Positions 37,456-46,292 of a stretch of DNA of 64,000 nt are shown piece by piece. Under the pieces are notes generated by a model that saw only the letters and a list, made by a program, of their open reading frames with translations, did no database searches and was not told the origin of the DNA. The stretch spans positions 1,116,001 through 1,180,000 of the forward strand of contig CBDBJQ010000006.1 of the NCBI GenBank assembly GCA_965206405.1, given 5' to 3'. The stretch is from CBDBJQ01 sp965206405. GTDB taxonomy: Bacteria; Pseudomonadota; Alphaproteobacteria; UBA8366. Numbering within the stretch: the first letter of the stretch is position 1; the number at the start of each line of letters is the position of its first letter. Both the position numbers and the translations under genes were made by a program.

Positions 37456-38634
37456 ATGTTTAGCCATTTCTTTCTGGAGTTGCGGAAGGCCGGCGTTCCG
37501 ACCTCGTTGCGCGAGTATCTCATCCTGATTGAGGCGATGGAGCAGCGCGTTGTCGAGTTCGACATCGACGATTTCTATTACCTGGCGCGCACCTGCATGG
37601 TGAAAGACGAGCGCCACATAGACAGGTTCGACCGGGTTTTCGGGCATGTTTTCAAGGGTCTCGAGCCGGCTGATCCCACCGAGGCGGTGGAGATTCCAGA
37701 GGAGTGGTTACGCAAGATGGCGGAGCTTTATCTGAGCGAGGAGGAGCGGCAGAAGATCGAAGCTCTCGGCGGATGGGAAAAACTCATGGAGACTCTCCGC
37801 GAGCGCCTCAACGAGCAGAAAGGCCGCCACCAGGGCGGCGGCAAGTGGATTGGTACCGCCGGAACCTCACCTTTCGGCGCCTACGGCTACAATCCGGAAG
37901 GTATCCGGATCGGCCAGCACGAATCCCGCCACCGCAAGGCGGTCAAGGTGTGGGATAAACGCGAGTTCAGGAACTTCGACGACAGCATCGAGCTTGGTAC
38001 TCGTAACATCAAGGTCGCTCTCAAGCGTTTGCGGCGGTTTGCCCGCGAGGGGGCGGACACCGAAATCGACATCCCCGACACCATCCGTTCGACGGCGCAC
38101 AATGGCGGTTATCTCGATCTCAAGATGGTTCCCGAGCGCCACAACACCGTAAAGGTGTTGCTGTTCCTCGATGTCGGCGGCTCGATGGACGATCACATCC
38201 GGGTTTGCGAGGAGCTGTTCTCCGCTACCCGGACCGAGTTCAAGTATCTCGAGTATTTCTACTTCCACAACTGCCTTTACGAGAGCGTGTGGAAGGACAA
38301 TGCGCGTCGCCACAACGAGCGCACCGATGTCTGGGAGGTGCTGCGCACCTATCCGAACGATTACAAGGTGATATTCGTCGGCGATGCGACGATGAGTCCC
38401 TACGAGATCGTCTATCCCGGCGGCAGCGTCGAGCACTGGAACGAGGAAACCGGAGCGACTTGGATGCAACGGGTCATCGCCACCTATCCCAAGGCAATTT
38501 GGATCAATCCCCAACCTCACAAGGTATGGGATTACTACGAATCGATACGGGTCATGAACGATCTGATGGACGGCCGCATGTTCCCGATGACCCTTGAAGG
38601 CCTCGATGCGGGGATGTGCGAACTCGGTCGCTGA
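37456..38634 (+). CDS. VWA-domain protein, MoxR partner (CoxE-like)
   Basis: This is a 392-residue protein. The N-terminal 130 residues are helical and charged (FSHFFLELRKAGVPTSLREYL). The C-terminal half is a von Willebrand A domain beginning VLLFLDVGGSMDDHI near residue 236. The metal-ion site reads D-x-G-G-S instead of D-x-S-x-S, so metal binding may be altered. I recall this form in this subfamily, so it may be normal. It ends with TLEGLDAGMCELGR. It acts with the upstream MoxR ATPase. Confidence 0.85.
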   Translation: MFSHFFLELRKAGVPTSLREYLILIEAMEQRVVEFDIDDFYYLARTCMVKDERHIDRFDRVFGHVFKGLEPADPTEAVEIPEEWLRKMAELYLSEEERQKIEALGGWEKLMETLRERLNEQKGRHQGGGKWIGTAGTSPFGAYGYNPEGIRIGQHESRHRKAVKVWDKREFRNFDDSIELGTRNIKVALKRLRRFAREGADTEIDIPDTIRSTAHNGGYLDLKMVPERHNTVKVLLFLDVGGSMDDHIRVCEELFSATRTEFKYLEYFYFHNCLYESVWKDNARRHNERTDVWEVLRTYPNDYKVIFVGDATMSPYEIVYPGGSVEHWNEETGATWMQRVIATYPKAIWINPQPHKVWDYYESIRVMNDLMDGRMFPMTLEGLDAGMCELGR

Positions 38635-38736
38635 GCGGCCGCAAACTTCGCTACCGCCATTACCATATCACCGTCGCACCACCATCGGACTGCCGTGCCG
38701 TTTTGCGCCGTCACGGTGTCGCGACGTTGTCACGAC

Positions 38737-38757
38737 TTAACCCGAATATTTCATGAA
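38737..38757 (+). repeat. IS1380-type terminal repeat, left-end orientation
   Basis: ACCCGAATATTTCATGAA and two flanking bases each side match, in inverted orientation, sequences at 41179-41199 and 51447-51467. It lies about 90 bp upstream of the IS1380 transposase fragment and so probably is that element's left end. Confidence 0.6.
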
Positions 38758-38828
38758 CAGGTACCGCTAAATCCCGTATTCGTGTTATGATTCAGTTACT
38801 TGAAATGATCAAACACAAGGATTCAGCG

Positions 38829-39135
38829 GTGACAGATTGTACCCCCGATCAGCTGGAATTTCCAGCCTGTCGTAAACGCCGGGTAACCACCGGCTTCGAT
38901 GGAGGTCATGTGACGAGCAACGGCGGCGTTTTGCTGCTGCGCGGGGCGGATCATCTGCCGGGATTGACGGCATCGCTTGCCCGGATTGTCGCGCTACACC
39001 CGGCGGCTGTCCGACGACCGGCAGGCGGGCAAGGTTGAGCACAGTTTGCGGGATATGCTGCGGCAACGGATCTACAGCCTGCCCCTGGGTTACGAGGACC
39101 TGAACGACCACGACGCCCTGCGCCACGACCAGGCT
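38829..39135 (+). pseudogene. IS1380-family transposase, N-terminal fragment
   Basis: Frame 1 encodes TPDQLEFPACRKRRVTTGFDGGHVTSNGGVLLLR, the start of IS1380 transposases. After a small deletion, a second frame continues HSLRDMLRQRIYSLPLGYEDLNDHDALRHD. The DDE catalytic part is missing. The fragment ends abruptly near 39135, where sequence of a type III restriction subunit begins on the other strand. Confidence 0.8.
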
Positions 39136-39685
39136 CGGCCGGTTCTTGGCGATCACATCGATGGGGCGGCGTGATTGGAAGTCGTCCAGCTCTTCATGGA
39201 TACGGCGATTGTCGGCACCCGTCCCATTGAAGGCCTGCACGTTGATCACCATTACGTTGATTCCCGCGTCAGAAGAAAAGCTCTCCGGCTCGTGCAGTCT
39301 CCTGGAGTTGTAGATGAAGAACCGCGCCTTCTTGCCGTAGCCTTCAACGAAATGCCCGGCCGTCATCTCCAGCGACCTGGCCACGCCTTCGCGGATGGCG
39401 ATCGACGGCACCATGATACGGCACCATGATGATGAACCTGGACCAGCCATAGAGCCTGTTCATCTCGAAAATGGACTCGATATAACAACAGGTCCTGCCC
39501 GTGCCGGTCTCCATCCCGATATTGAGGTTGATGGCCGCGCCGGGTTTGTAGCTGGCTGGCTTCGGTCGGCCATTTTGATCGATGAAAGCGCTTGGGCTTT
39601 CCGACAAAGGCAGGTTCTGGCGCTACTGCACCTTGCGGATATTTTCGAGGGCCGCGCTGCACGTGTAGCGCGACAATCCGGGTGA
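39136..39685 (-). pseudogene. type III restriction enzyme Res subunit, fragment
   Basis: Read on the minus strand the pieces are LENIRKVQ, a TAG, then LPLSESPSAFIDQNGRPKP, NLNIGMETGTGRTCCYIESIFEMNRLYGW (the helicase Walker A region, with GTGRT for GTGKT), MVPSIAIREGVARSLEMTAGH and FFIYNSRRLHEPESFSSDAGINVMVINVQAFN in another frame. These match Res/DEAD-helicase subunits of type III restriction systems. The frame change is explained by a 13-bp direct duplication (CGGCACCATGATA, near 39408-39432). The rest of Res and the Mod partner are absent. Confidence 0.8.
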
Positions 39686-39692
39686 GAGGTGC

Positions 39693-39708
39693 GCGTCAAT
39701 CAGGATGA
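39693..39708 (+). repeat. IS21-type end sequence (istB side)
   Basis: GCGTCAATCAGGATGA occurs here and, inverted, at 51390-51405. Sequences of this form are typical of the multiple terminal repeats of IS21-family elements. This copy lies just past the 3' end of the istB remnant. Confidence 0.6.
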
Positions 39709-39792
39709 GAATCCTTGGTCGCGACGTTTGTGATGGCGGCGGGTTTTTCCGCCACAATCAAGGTTTTTGTGGGTTTTGATTGTCGCAGAGCG

Positions 39793-40030
39793 TCAATCCG
39801 GTTTGATGTTTGCCGGTGTTGCTCTTTGAGATTGAGCCTGGCGGCCGGGGCCGTTGGCGTGTTCAGCGGCTTTGCGCCGGTAGCTTTCCACGTTCATCCC
39901 GAAGATTGTCGCGTGGTGGACGAGCCTGTCGACGGCTGCCAGCGTCATTGCCGGATCGGGGAAGATTGCATTCCATTCTCCGAAGGGCTGGTTGGCTGTG
40001 ATGAGCATGGATCGTCGCTTCAAACCCTCA
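39793..40030 (-). pseudogene. istB: istB remnant (IS21-family transposition helper ATPase, C-terminus)
   Basis: The minus strand encodes RRSMLITANQPFGEWNAIFP and TLAAVDRLVHHATIF, then MNVESYRRKAAE, the unmistakable C-terminal third of IstB. The N-terminal two thirds with the Walker motifs are missing. The junction with the rpn gene is near 40030. The matching istA fragment, in the same orientation, is at 50450-51241. Confidence 0.85.
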
Positions 40031-41116
40031 GTGATCCCTTCGTTCCCCGAACACGGCCGCCAGATCAGCGGCATCAAGCACCCGGTCCACCCAGCGATCC
40101 AGATCATCAATGCTTCCCGCCGCGATCTGTGCGATCACGGGCTCGGGCAGGGGGCCAAACCGCTTTACCAGCAGGTGCATCAGCAATTTGGCCTCACCTC
40201 TGGCTTCACCTTCCGCAAGGCCTTTGGCTTCGCCTTCCGCAAGCCCTTTTTCATGGCCAAGCGCTTCCCCGGCGGCAAGCCCTTTTTCACGGCCAAGCGC
40301 TTCCCCGGCGGCAAGCCCCTTGGCTTCGCCTTCTTTTTTCCATGTTTCTGCGAGTGTTCCCATCAGCGCTTTGCCTCCTTCATCGTCTATTCCGTCCAGT
40401 ACCGCCTCCATGTCCGGCTGCGTCCATTCGTATCGTGCCACAAAATAGCGCAGAACAATACCGGCAAAATTCGTACCAAACGGCAGCCGCCGCAGTATCT
40501 CCTCCAGATGTTCGCGCGTCATATCGGAGCGGTGCTTCACGAATTTGAGCACAGCCAGGCCTGCCATCACGTCAGGATTATGCGACAGCTCTTCCATCGG
40601 GATATTGCCGAGATCATGGACCTCGTAAGTGAACGACGGCACATAGCGCGCCATATCCTCACCCGCATCAAACATCTCGCCGAACACCTGCGGCACATTC
40701 CAGGAATGGCTCCCATGGTAGAACACCAGCGGCACGATGACCGGCAGGGCGCGCAACCTTGCCGCCTGTCCATCGCCGTAGCGAAGCCATATCCGCAGCA
40801 TATATCCAAGGATTTGCAGGGGCGTTGCCGGTTCTGAAACCGATTTGTGTTCCAAAAGCACGTAGGCCAGGGCCGGGCGTCCGCCCTTCAGCGTGATCTC
40901 GAACAGCCCGTCGCTGTGCTTCAGGTGGGCATCCTCGTCGACAAAGCTGCCCGCAACGCGCTTGGGCGGTGTGTCCGTCATCTGCGCGCTGACCCGCTCC
41001 GGCAGGTAATCGCGCAAAAGGGCTGCCGCGCGGTCCTTGTCGTCAATGATGGCGCGGAACAGCGCATCATGGGTCGGCTTTACCGGTAGGGTTGTGTCCT
41101 CATCTTCGCTTGTCAC
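40028..41116 (-). CDS. Rpn-family recombination-promoting nuclease / putative transposase (YhgA-like)
   Basis: This 362-residue protein has the PD-(D/E)XK-type nuclease domain of the Rpn/transposase_31 family: THDALFRAIIDDKDRAAALL at the start, FVDEDAHLKHSDGLFEI, and LAYVLLEHKSVSE, the ExK catalytic core. Family members promote RecA-independent DNA transfer in the cell and often occur in many variable copies. Residues about 265-310 are a repeated segment (KGLAAGEALG...) of 12-residue units, which is typical of the family and predicts copy-number variation. It is intact and sits between IS21 and IS1380 debris. Confidence 0.85.
   Translation of the reverse strand: MTSEDEDTTLPVKPTHDALFRAIIDDKDRAAALLRDYLPERVSAQMTDTPPKRVAGSFVDEDAHLKHSDGLFEITLKGGRPALAYVLLEHKSVSEPATPLQILGYMLRIWLRYGDGQAARLRALPVIVPLVFYHGSHSWNVPQVFGEMFDAGEDMARYVPSFTYEVHDLGNIPMEELSHNPDVMAGLAVLKFVKHRSDMTREHLEEILRRLPFGTNFAGIVLRYFVARYEWTQPDMEAVLDGIDDEGGKALMGTLAETWKKEGEAKGLAAGEALGREKGLAAGEALGHEKGLAEGEAKGLAEGEARGEAKLLMHLLVKRFGPLPEPVIAQIAAGSIDDLDRWVDRVLDAADLAAVFGERRDH
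40241..40318. repeat. 36-bp tandem repeat in the rpn gene
   Basis: The units start at 40241, 40277 and 40313 (the third is partial). Each begins AAGCCC and contains GGCCAAGCGCTTCCCCGG. They encode 12-residue Ala/Gly/Glu/Lys/Leu blocks in the Rpn C-terminal region. Shorter 18-bp degenerate versions flank them on the left. Confidence 0.85.
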
Positions 41117-41178
41117 TGGTTATCCCTTCGTCACCGTGTTTCCAACGCGATAGTACGGCCTGAAGGCGGCCGGACATC

Positions 41179-41199
41179 TTCATGAAATATTCAGGTTAA
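41179..41199 (-). repeat. IS1380-type terminal repeat, right-end orientation (a)
   Basis: TTCATGAAATATTCAGG followed by TTAA is the inverse of the 38737 repeat. The preceding bases (GGCCGGACATC) also resemble those before the 51447 copy, so homology extends for about 27 bp. No IS1380 transposase 3' part is attached. Confidence 0.55.
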
Positions 41200-41242
41200 C
41201 CACAGCGACGACGCCCCGGGTGACACAATCGCCCGCCAGCCT

Positions 41243-42457
41243 TCAGGCCATCGCCGCCTGCAGGTTTTCGTCCAGTTTGGTCAGGAAATCGTCGGTATTG
41301 AGCCAGTCCTGGTCCGGGCCGACGAGGAGGGCGAGATCCTTGGTCATGTGCCCGGACTCGACCGTCTCGATGCAGATTTTCTCCAGGGTTTCGGCAAACT
41401 TGGAAACTTCCGGCGTGTTGTCGAACCGTCCGCGATAGGTCAGTCCGCGCGTCCATGCGAAAATCGAGGCGATTGGGTTGGTCGAGGTCTCGTTGCCCTG
41501 CTGGTGCTGGCGGTAGTGGCGAGTAACGGTGCCGTGGGCAGCTTCGGCCTCGATGGTTTCCCCGTCGGGAGTCATCAGGACCGAGGTCATCAGGCCGAGG
41601 CTTCCGAAGCCCTGGGCAACGGTGTCCGACTGGACGTCGCCGTCGTAGTTCTTGCAGGCCCAGACGAAACCGCCCTCCCATTTCAGGGCTTGGGCAACCA
41701 TATCGTCAATCAGGCGGTGCTCGTAGGTAATGCCTTTCTTGTCGAAGGCGTCCTTGAACTCGTGGTCGAAGATCTCCTGGAAGAGATCCATGAAGCGGCC
41801 GTCATAGGCCTTGAGGATAGTGTTCTTCGTCGATAGATAACATGGCCAGCCGAGATCCAGGGCGTAGTTGAAGCAGGATCGCGCGAAACCGCGGATCGAC
41901 TCGTCAACGTTGTACATCGACATGGCGATGCCGCCGCCGGGAAAATCGTAGACTTCCCGTTCGATCGTCTCGCTCCCGTCTTCCGGCTCGAACCGGATGG
42001 TCAGCCGGCCCTTTCCCGGGACGACGAAATCAGTGGCCCGGTACTGGTCGCCGAAGGCGTGACGGCCGATCACGATTGGCTGGGTCCAGCCGGGAATCAG
42101 ACGGGGAACGTTGCTGCAGATAATGGGTTGGCGGAACACCGTGCCGTTGATGATGTTACGGATCGTGCCGTTGGGGGATCGCCACATCTCCTTCAGCCCG
42201 AATTCCTCGACCCGGGCTTCGTCGGGCGTGATGGTGGCGCATTTGACGCCAACGCCGTGTTCCTTGATAGCGTTCGCCGAATCAATCGTGATCTGGTCAT
42301 CGGTCTTGTCCCGCGCCTCGATCCCGAGGTCAAAATAGACCAGGTTGATGTCGAGATAAGGCAGGATCAGACGTTCCCTGATCCTCTCCCAGATAATCCG
42401 AGTCATTTCGTCCCCGTCGAGTTCGACGACGGGATTGACGACCTTTATTTTAGCCAT
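41243..42457 (-). CDS. icd: NADP-dependent isocitrate dehydrogenase
   Basis: This 404-residue TCA-cycle enzyme converts isocitrate to 2-oxoglutarate. It begins MAKIKVVNPVVELDGDEMTR and carries the substrate-phosphate motif SPNGTIRNIINGTVFRQPI. The metal-site stretch is in KNYDGDVQSDTVAQGFGSLG, and EAAHGTVTRHYRQHQQGNETSTNP lies in the cofactor region. Length and motifs match the eukaryote-like (type II) IDH of alphaproteobacteria. The start at 42457 has AGGAGATATTC upstream. A longer frame to 42721 is not used. Confidence 0.96.
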   Translation of the reverse strand: MAKIKVVNPVVELDGDEMTRIIWERIRERLILPYLDINLVYFDLGIEARDKTDDQITIDSANAIKEHGVGVKCATITPDEARVEEFGLKEMWRSPNGTIRNIINGTVFRQPIICSNVPRLIPGWTQPIVIGRHAFGDQYRATDFVVPGKGRLTIRFEPEDGSETIEREVYDFPGGGIAMSMYNVDESIRGFARSCFNYALDLGWPCYLSTKNTILKAYDGRFMDLFQEIFDHEFKDAFDKKGITYEHRLIDDMVAQALKWEGGFVWACKNYDGDVQSDTVAQGFGSLGLMTSVLMTPDGETIEAEAAHGTVTRHYRQHQQGNETSTNPIASIFAWTRGLTYRGRFDNTPEVSKFAETLEKICIETVESGHMTKDLALLVGPDQDWLNTDDFLTKLDENLQAAMA

Positions 42458-42732
42458 GAATATCTCCTGAAGAACCGCTTCGGCGGTGTCTGGGACAGGG
42501 TGGCGGACCATATCACCCGTATCCCGGATCGCAAGCGGCGCTTGCCTGTTGCATTTTCCTGTCGCATTCAAGAACACCATGCTGCGGTATCTTGCGGTAT
42601 CATGGGCAGATGCCGATGCTTCGTGAAGCCTGGCGGATATTCGGTCAACAACCTGGCGGGAACACGCGGTCTCTGGCCGCAAAATGTGGCCACTGGTCGC
42701 TAGGATGCGGCCGTCGGGCACGGAGAGCCTTC

Positions 42733-43494
42733 ATGCAAGACATGCAAAACGCCCTGCGCAGACTCCGGATGCCCATCCATCCCGTGGGGTGGCCCTTCAT
42801 CTGGATTTTTGCCGGCGCGACCGTGCTCGGCGGGTCTCTGCTGTGGTCTCCCCTCTGGATCATCGGCGGAATCCTGACCTGCTGGTGCACCTGGTTTTTC
42901 CGCAATCCGGATCGGTATCCGCCGGTGGCGCCGGGGGTGGTTGTCAGCCCTGCCGACGGCGTGTTCGAGGCAGTCGTCGAAGCGCTGCCGCCGCCGGAAC
43001 TCGACATGCCGGATACGCCGATGATGCGGATCAGCATCTTCATGAACGTGTTCAACGTCCATGTGAACCGGATACCGGTGACCGGCACCGTAAACGGTCT
43101 CGCTTATCGCCCGGGGCGCTTCTTCGATGCCTCCCTCGACAAGGCCAGCGAGCACAACGAACGGCAATCGATCAAGATGCGCAGCTCCGGGGGTGCCGAC
43201 ATCGCCGTGGTGCAGATTGCCGGCCTGATTGCCCGTCGTATCGTGTGCAACCTCGCCAAGGGGCAGGGGCTGCAGCTTGGGGAGCGGTTCGGGATCATTC
43301 GTTTCGGAAGCCGCGTCGACGTATACTTGCCCACGGACTCAGACCTGAAGGTTCAGGAAGGCCAAATCGCGATAGGCGGAGAAACCGTGATCGCCGTACT
43401 CGACAAGCGATTCGCCGGCGCTGCGGAAACAATTAGCGCAGAAACGCCCAGCGCGGAAACAAACGGCGCAGAAACGGCCGGAAAGGCCGAGTGA
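42733..43494 (+). CDS. psd: phosphatidylserine decarboxylase proenzyme
   Basis: This 253-residue proenzyme converts phosphatidylserine to phosphatidylethanolamine. Two N-terminal hydrophobic segments (PVGWPFIWIFAGATVLGG and LWSPLWIIGGILTCW) anchor it to the inner membrane. The self-cleavage motif is FGS within RFGSRVDVYLP; cleavage between Gly192 and Ser193 would create the pyruvoyl group. It is the short proteobacterial form. The last 25 residues (AETISAETPSAETNGAET) are a low-complexity repeat. It is followed one base later by pssA. Confidence 0.93.
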   Translation: MQDMQNALRRLRMPIHPVGWPFIWIFAGATVLGGSLLWSPLWIIGGILTCWCTWFFRNPDRYPPVAPGVVVSPADGVFEAVVEALPPPELDMPDTPMMRISIFMNVFNVHVNRIPVTGTVNGLAYRPGRFFDASLDKASEHNERQSIKMRSSGGADIAVVQIAGLIARRIVCNLAKGQGLQLGERFGIIRFGSRVDVYLPTDSDLKVQEGQIAIGGETVIAVLDKRFAGAAETISAETPSAETNGAETAGKAE

Positions 43495-43495
43495 C

Positions 43496-44470
43496 ATGAC
43501 CAAACGCGCCAACAAGCGTCGCTTGCCCCGGCTCAAGGGGCAGACGATCAATCGCCTCCTGCCGACGATCGTGACGATCGGCGCGTTGTGCGCCGGAATC
43601 AGTAGCATTCGTTTCGCGATCGAGGGCGACTGGCGGTTTGCCGTCCTGGCGATCTTTATCGCTGCCGTGCTCGACGCGCTCGACGGCATGGTCGCCCGTC
43701 TTCTGAAATCGACAAGCAATTTCGGCGCCGAGATCGACTCGCTCGCCGACATCGTCTCCTTCGGGGTGGCACCGGCGCTGACGGTGTATTTCTGGGGCCT
43801 TACCAAAGCCGGCGGGCTGGGCTGGATGGTGGTGGCGTTCTTTATCGTGTGTTGCGGATTGCGGCTGGCGCGTTTCAACAGCCGGGTCAATGCACTGCCT
43901 CACTACGCTTCGGGGTATTTTAGCGGCGTGCCGGCGCCGAGCGGCGCGATCCTGGCCCTTCTTCCGATGATTATCTCTTTCGAGTTTGGCTCCGATGCAA
44001 TCGCCCAGCCCCTGGTTCCCGCCATCTGGATGGTCGTGGTCTCGCTATTGATGGTCAGTGCGCTGCCGACCTACTCCCTGAAGCGACTCAAGGTTCCGCA
44101 TGGGCATGTGCTGAGCATTCTAGCTCTGGCCGGTCTGCTGGCGGCCGGTTTTACCGCCGCGCCATGGCTGATGGTGATCCTGTGCGCGTGTCTCTACATC
44201 CTGAGCTTCCCGCTCTCGATGCGCTCTTATCATCGACTGCGCAAAGAGGCGGTGCGCCTTGCCGGGAAAAATCCGGATTCGGGCCAAGCTTCCGAACAAG
44301 GCTCGGGTGAGGAAAACCCGGAAGACTGGCTAGAAGATCCGTCACAAGACCAGCCACAAAACCGGTCAGAAGGTCAACCAGAAGACCGGAAAACGGAAGA
44401 GGGCGGAGACGACCGAGATTCTTCGGCGGCGGAGGACACAAAGGACCGGTCACATCTGCGTTCGGTTTAG
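43496..44470 (+). CDS. pssA: CDP-diacylglycerol--serine O-phosphatidyltransferase
   Basis: This 324-residue membrane enzyme makes phosphatidylserine from CDP-diacylglycerol and serine. The CDP-alcohol phosphotransferase motif is DALDGMVARLLKSTSNFGAE followed by IDSLADIVSF (DGxxAR...GxxxDxxxD). About six membrane helices follow. It supplies the substrate of Psd, the gene immediately upstream. The final 65 residues are a Glu/Asp/Gln/Ser-rich repeat tail (PEDWLEDPSQDQPQ) beyond the usual end of the family, encoded by a degenerate short DNA repeat. Confidence 0.94.
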   Translation: MTKRANKRRLPRLKGQTINRLLPTIVTIGALCAGISSIRFAIEGDWRFAVLAIFIAAVLDALDGMVARLLKSTSNFGAEIDSLADIVSFGVAPALTVYFWGLTKAGGLGWMVVAFFIVCCGLRLARFNSRVNALPHYASGYFSGVPAPSGAILALLPMIISFEFGSDAIAQPLVPAIWMVVVSLLMVSALPTYSLKRLKVPHGHVLSILALAGLLAAGFTAAPWLMVILCACLYILSFPLSMRSYHRLRKEAVRLAGKNPDSGQASEQGSGEENPEDWLEDPSQDQPQNRSEGQPEDRKTEEGGDDRDSSAAEDTKDRSHLRSV

Positions 44471-45679
44471 TCAGTCGAGAACGTAGCCTTCCGCTTCGAG
44501 CTCCTTCTTGGAAAATCCGAGGTGGTCGATGAGAACCTCCCGGTTGTGGTGACCGAGCGGCGGGCCGGCATGGTGGATCCGTCCGGGCGTGTCGGACAGC
44601 TTGCCGACGATATTCTGCATCCGGATCGGACCGCCGAGCTCCTCGTCCTCGATCGCGACGATATTCTCCCGTGCAGCATAATGAGGGTCGGCAAAAATCT
44701 CGCCAATGCTGTAACAGGGCGCGACAGCGGCTTCGGCTTTTTCAAAGCGGGTCATGACATCATCGAAATCAAACTGTCCGATCGCGGTCTGCAGGGCCTC
44801 GTCGAGTGTGTCGGCGTTCTGGATACGGAGACGGTTGTCGAGAAAACGTTCGTCCCGGGGTAGTTCCGGCACTTCCAGGGCTTTGCACATCCGCTCGAAG
44901 GTTGACTGGGCGCTGCCGGAGATCGACAGCCACCGTCCATCCCGGGTGCAATAGGTATTGCGCGGTGCGGTGAAAGATAGGCGACTGCCGTTGCGCTCCT
45001 GCACCAACCCGAGCTGGTCGTAGTCGACTACCTGGGGACCAAGCAGGGTGAACAGGGGTTCGTAGATGGCGAGATCCACCATTTGCCCGCGGCCTCCGTT
45101 CACCTGCCGGGCCTGTAGCGCCACCATAGCGAGATAAGCCGCCATCAGTCCGGTCGAATCGTCGGCCAGGCCGAAACCGGGCAGAAGCGGCGGGCGGTCA
45201 GGAAAACCATTGATATAGGCAAAGCCGGAGAATCCCTCGGCGAGCGTGCCGAAGCCGGGACGGTTCCTGTAAGGTCCCGTTTGGCCGAAGCCGGTAACCC
45301 GGACCATGATGAAGCCAGGGTTGATCTCGCGCAGCGTCTCGTAACCGATACCCCATTTCTCCAAGGTGCCGGTGCGGTAGTTTTCGATCACGATATCCGC
45401 GTCGCGGACCAGGCGTTTGACGATCTCGACTCCCAGCGGTGTGCGCAGGTCCGCCGTTACCGACCGCTTGTTGCGGTTGATGAACTTATACATCAAACCG
45501 ACGCCGTTCTTGTTGTTGCCCCAGTACCTGATCTCGTCCCCGCTTTCGGGGCGCTCAACCTTGATGACGTCGGCGCCGAAATCGGCCAGGAACATCGAGG
45601 CCAGCGGCCCGGCAAGGAAATTTGCCAGATCAACGACCTTGACCCCTTCAAGGGGCTGCGCTGCCGCTTCGTTATCCAT
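44471..45679 (-). CDS. CaiB/BaiF family CoA-transferase (class III)
   Basis: This 402-residue class III CoA-transferase moves CoA between carboxylic acids through an aspartyl-CoA intermediate. It begins LEGVKVVDLANFLAGPLAS. DFGADVIKVERPESGDEIR and NRNKRSVTADLRTPLG follow, and the catalytic Asp is in GFGLADDSTGLMAAYLA. The acid substrate is not predictable. ATG 45679 has a GAGGAAAG ribosome-binding site; the frame upstream to 45757 is not conserved. It converges with pssA, sharing no bases. Confidence 0.91.
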   Translation of the reverse strand: MDNEAAAQPLEGVKVVDLANFLAGPLASMFLADFGADVIKVERPESGDEIRYWGNNKNGVGLMYKFINRNKRSVTADLRTPLGVEIVKRLVRDADIVIENYRTGTLEKWGIGYETLREINPGFIMVRVTGFGQTGPYRNRPGFGTLAEGFSGFAYINGFPDRPPLLPGFGLADDSTGLMAAYLAMVALQARQVNGGRGQMVDLAIYEPLFTLLGPQVVDYDQLGLVQERNGSRLSFTAPRNTYCTRDGRWLSISGSAQSTFERMCKALEVPELPRDERFLDNRLRIQNADTLDEALQTAIGQFDFDDVMTRFEKAEAAVAPCYSIGEIFADPHYAARENIVAIEDEELGGPIRMQNIVGKLSDTPGRIHHAGPPLGHHNREVLIDHLGFSKKELEAEGYVLD

Positions 45680-45893
45680 ACTGCTCTTTCCTCCAAATTC
45701 CCGTGAGTTTCTACAAATTTCTACCCGTAAATTTAGGCTGGGCGCCTCGTCGATCATCTCTGCTTGGCGTAGCTGATTGCTAGAATTTCCATCTCTGACC
45801 TCAGAACAACTCAGGTAAATTGATGTACCGAACCTTCAGTTTTTGCACACATAAGGGATATTGGGGCTAGTTCCGCTCCCACCAGTTTTCTGA

Positions 45894-46292
45894 GAAAAAG
45901 GCGGCAGGCTCTATCGCTATTACACCTGCGAACATTACCGCAAAGGCATCAACCGGGATTGTAAAGTGCGTAACGTTAGCGCGAGTGAGATGGAAGCCTT
46001 GATCCTGACAGCTGCAAGCCGTTTTTGCCTCCCCGGAAATGATCGTCGAGACATGGCGTGAGGTATATAAGGAAGATGACAGCGTGACCGAGACCGAAGT
46101 TCGGGATGCGCTTGGCAATATCGTACCGATCTGGAAGGAGCTTTTTCCGGCGGAACAGTAGCGTATTCTTGAGCTGATGATTGAGAAAGTCATCGTCAAT
46201 TATGAATATGTCGATGTGCGTATTCGCGCTGATGGCATGCTCAGCCTTGCCCGAGAATTAGACGAACAAGAGATGCGCCGCCCCCATTGCAG
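45894..46292 (+). pseudogene. serine recombinase (large resolvase type), C-terminal fragment
   Basis: Frame pieces read GGRLYRYYTCEHYRKGINRD and VRNVSASEMEALIL (zinc-ribbon side of large serine recombinases), then in another frame LQAVFASPEMIVETWREVYK, VRDALGNIVPIWKELFPAEQ, a TAG, and ELMIEKVIVNYEYVDVRIRADG. The catalytic N-terminal domain is absent, and a frameshift plus a stop disable the rest. It points to a former integrative element at this site. Confidence 0.75.
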
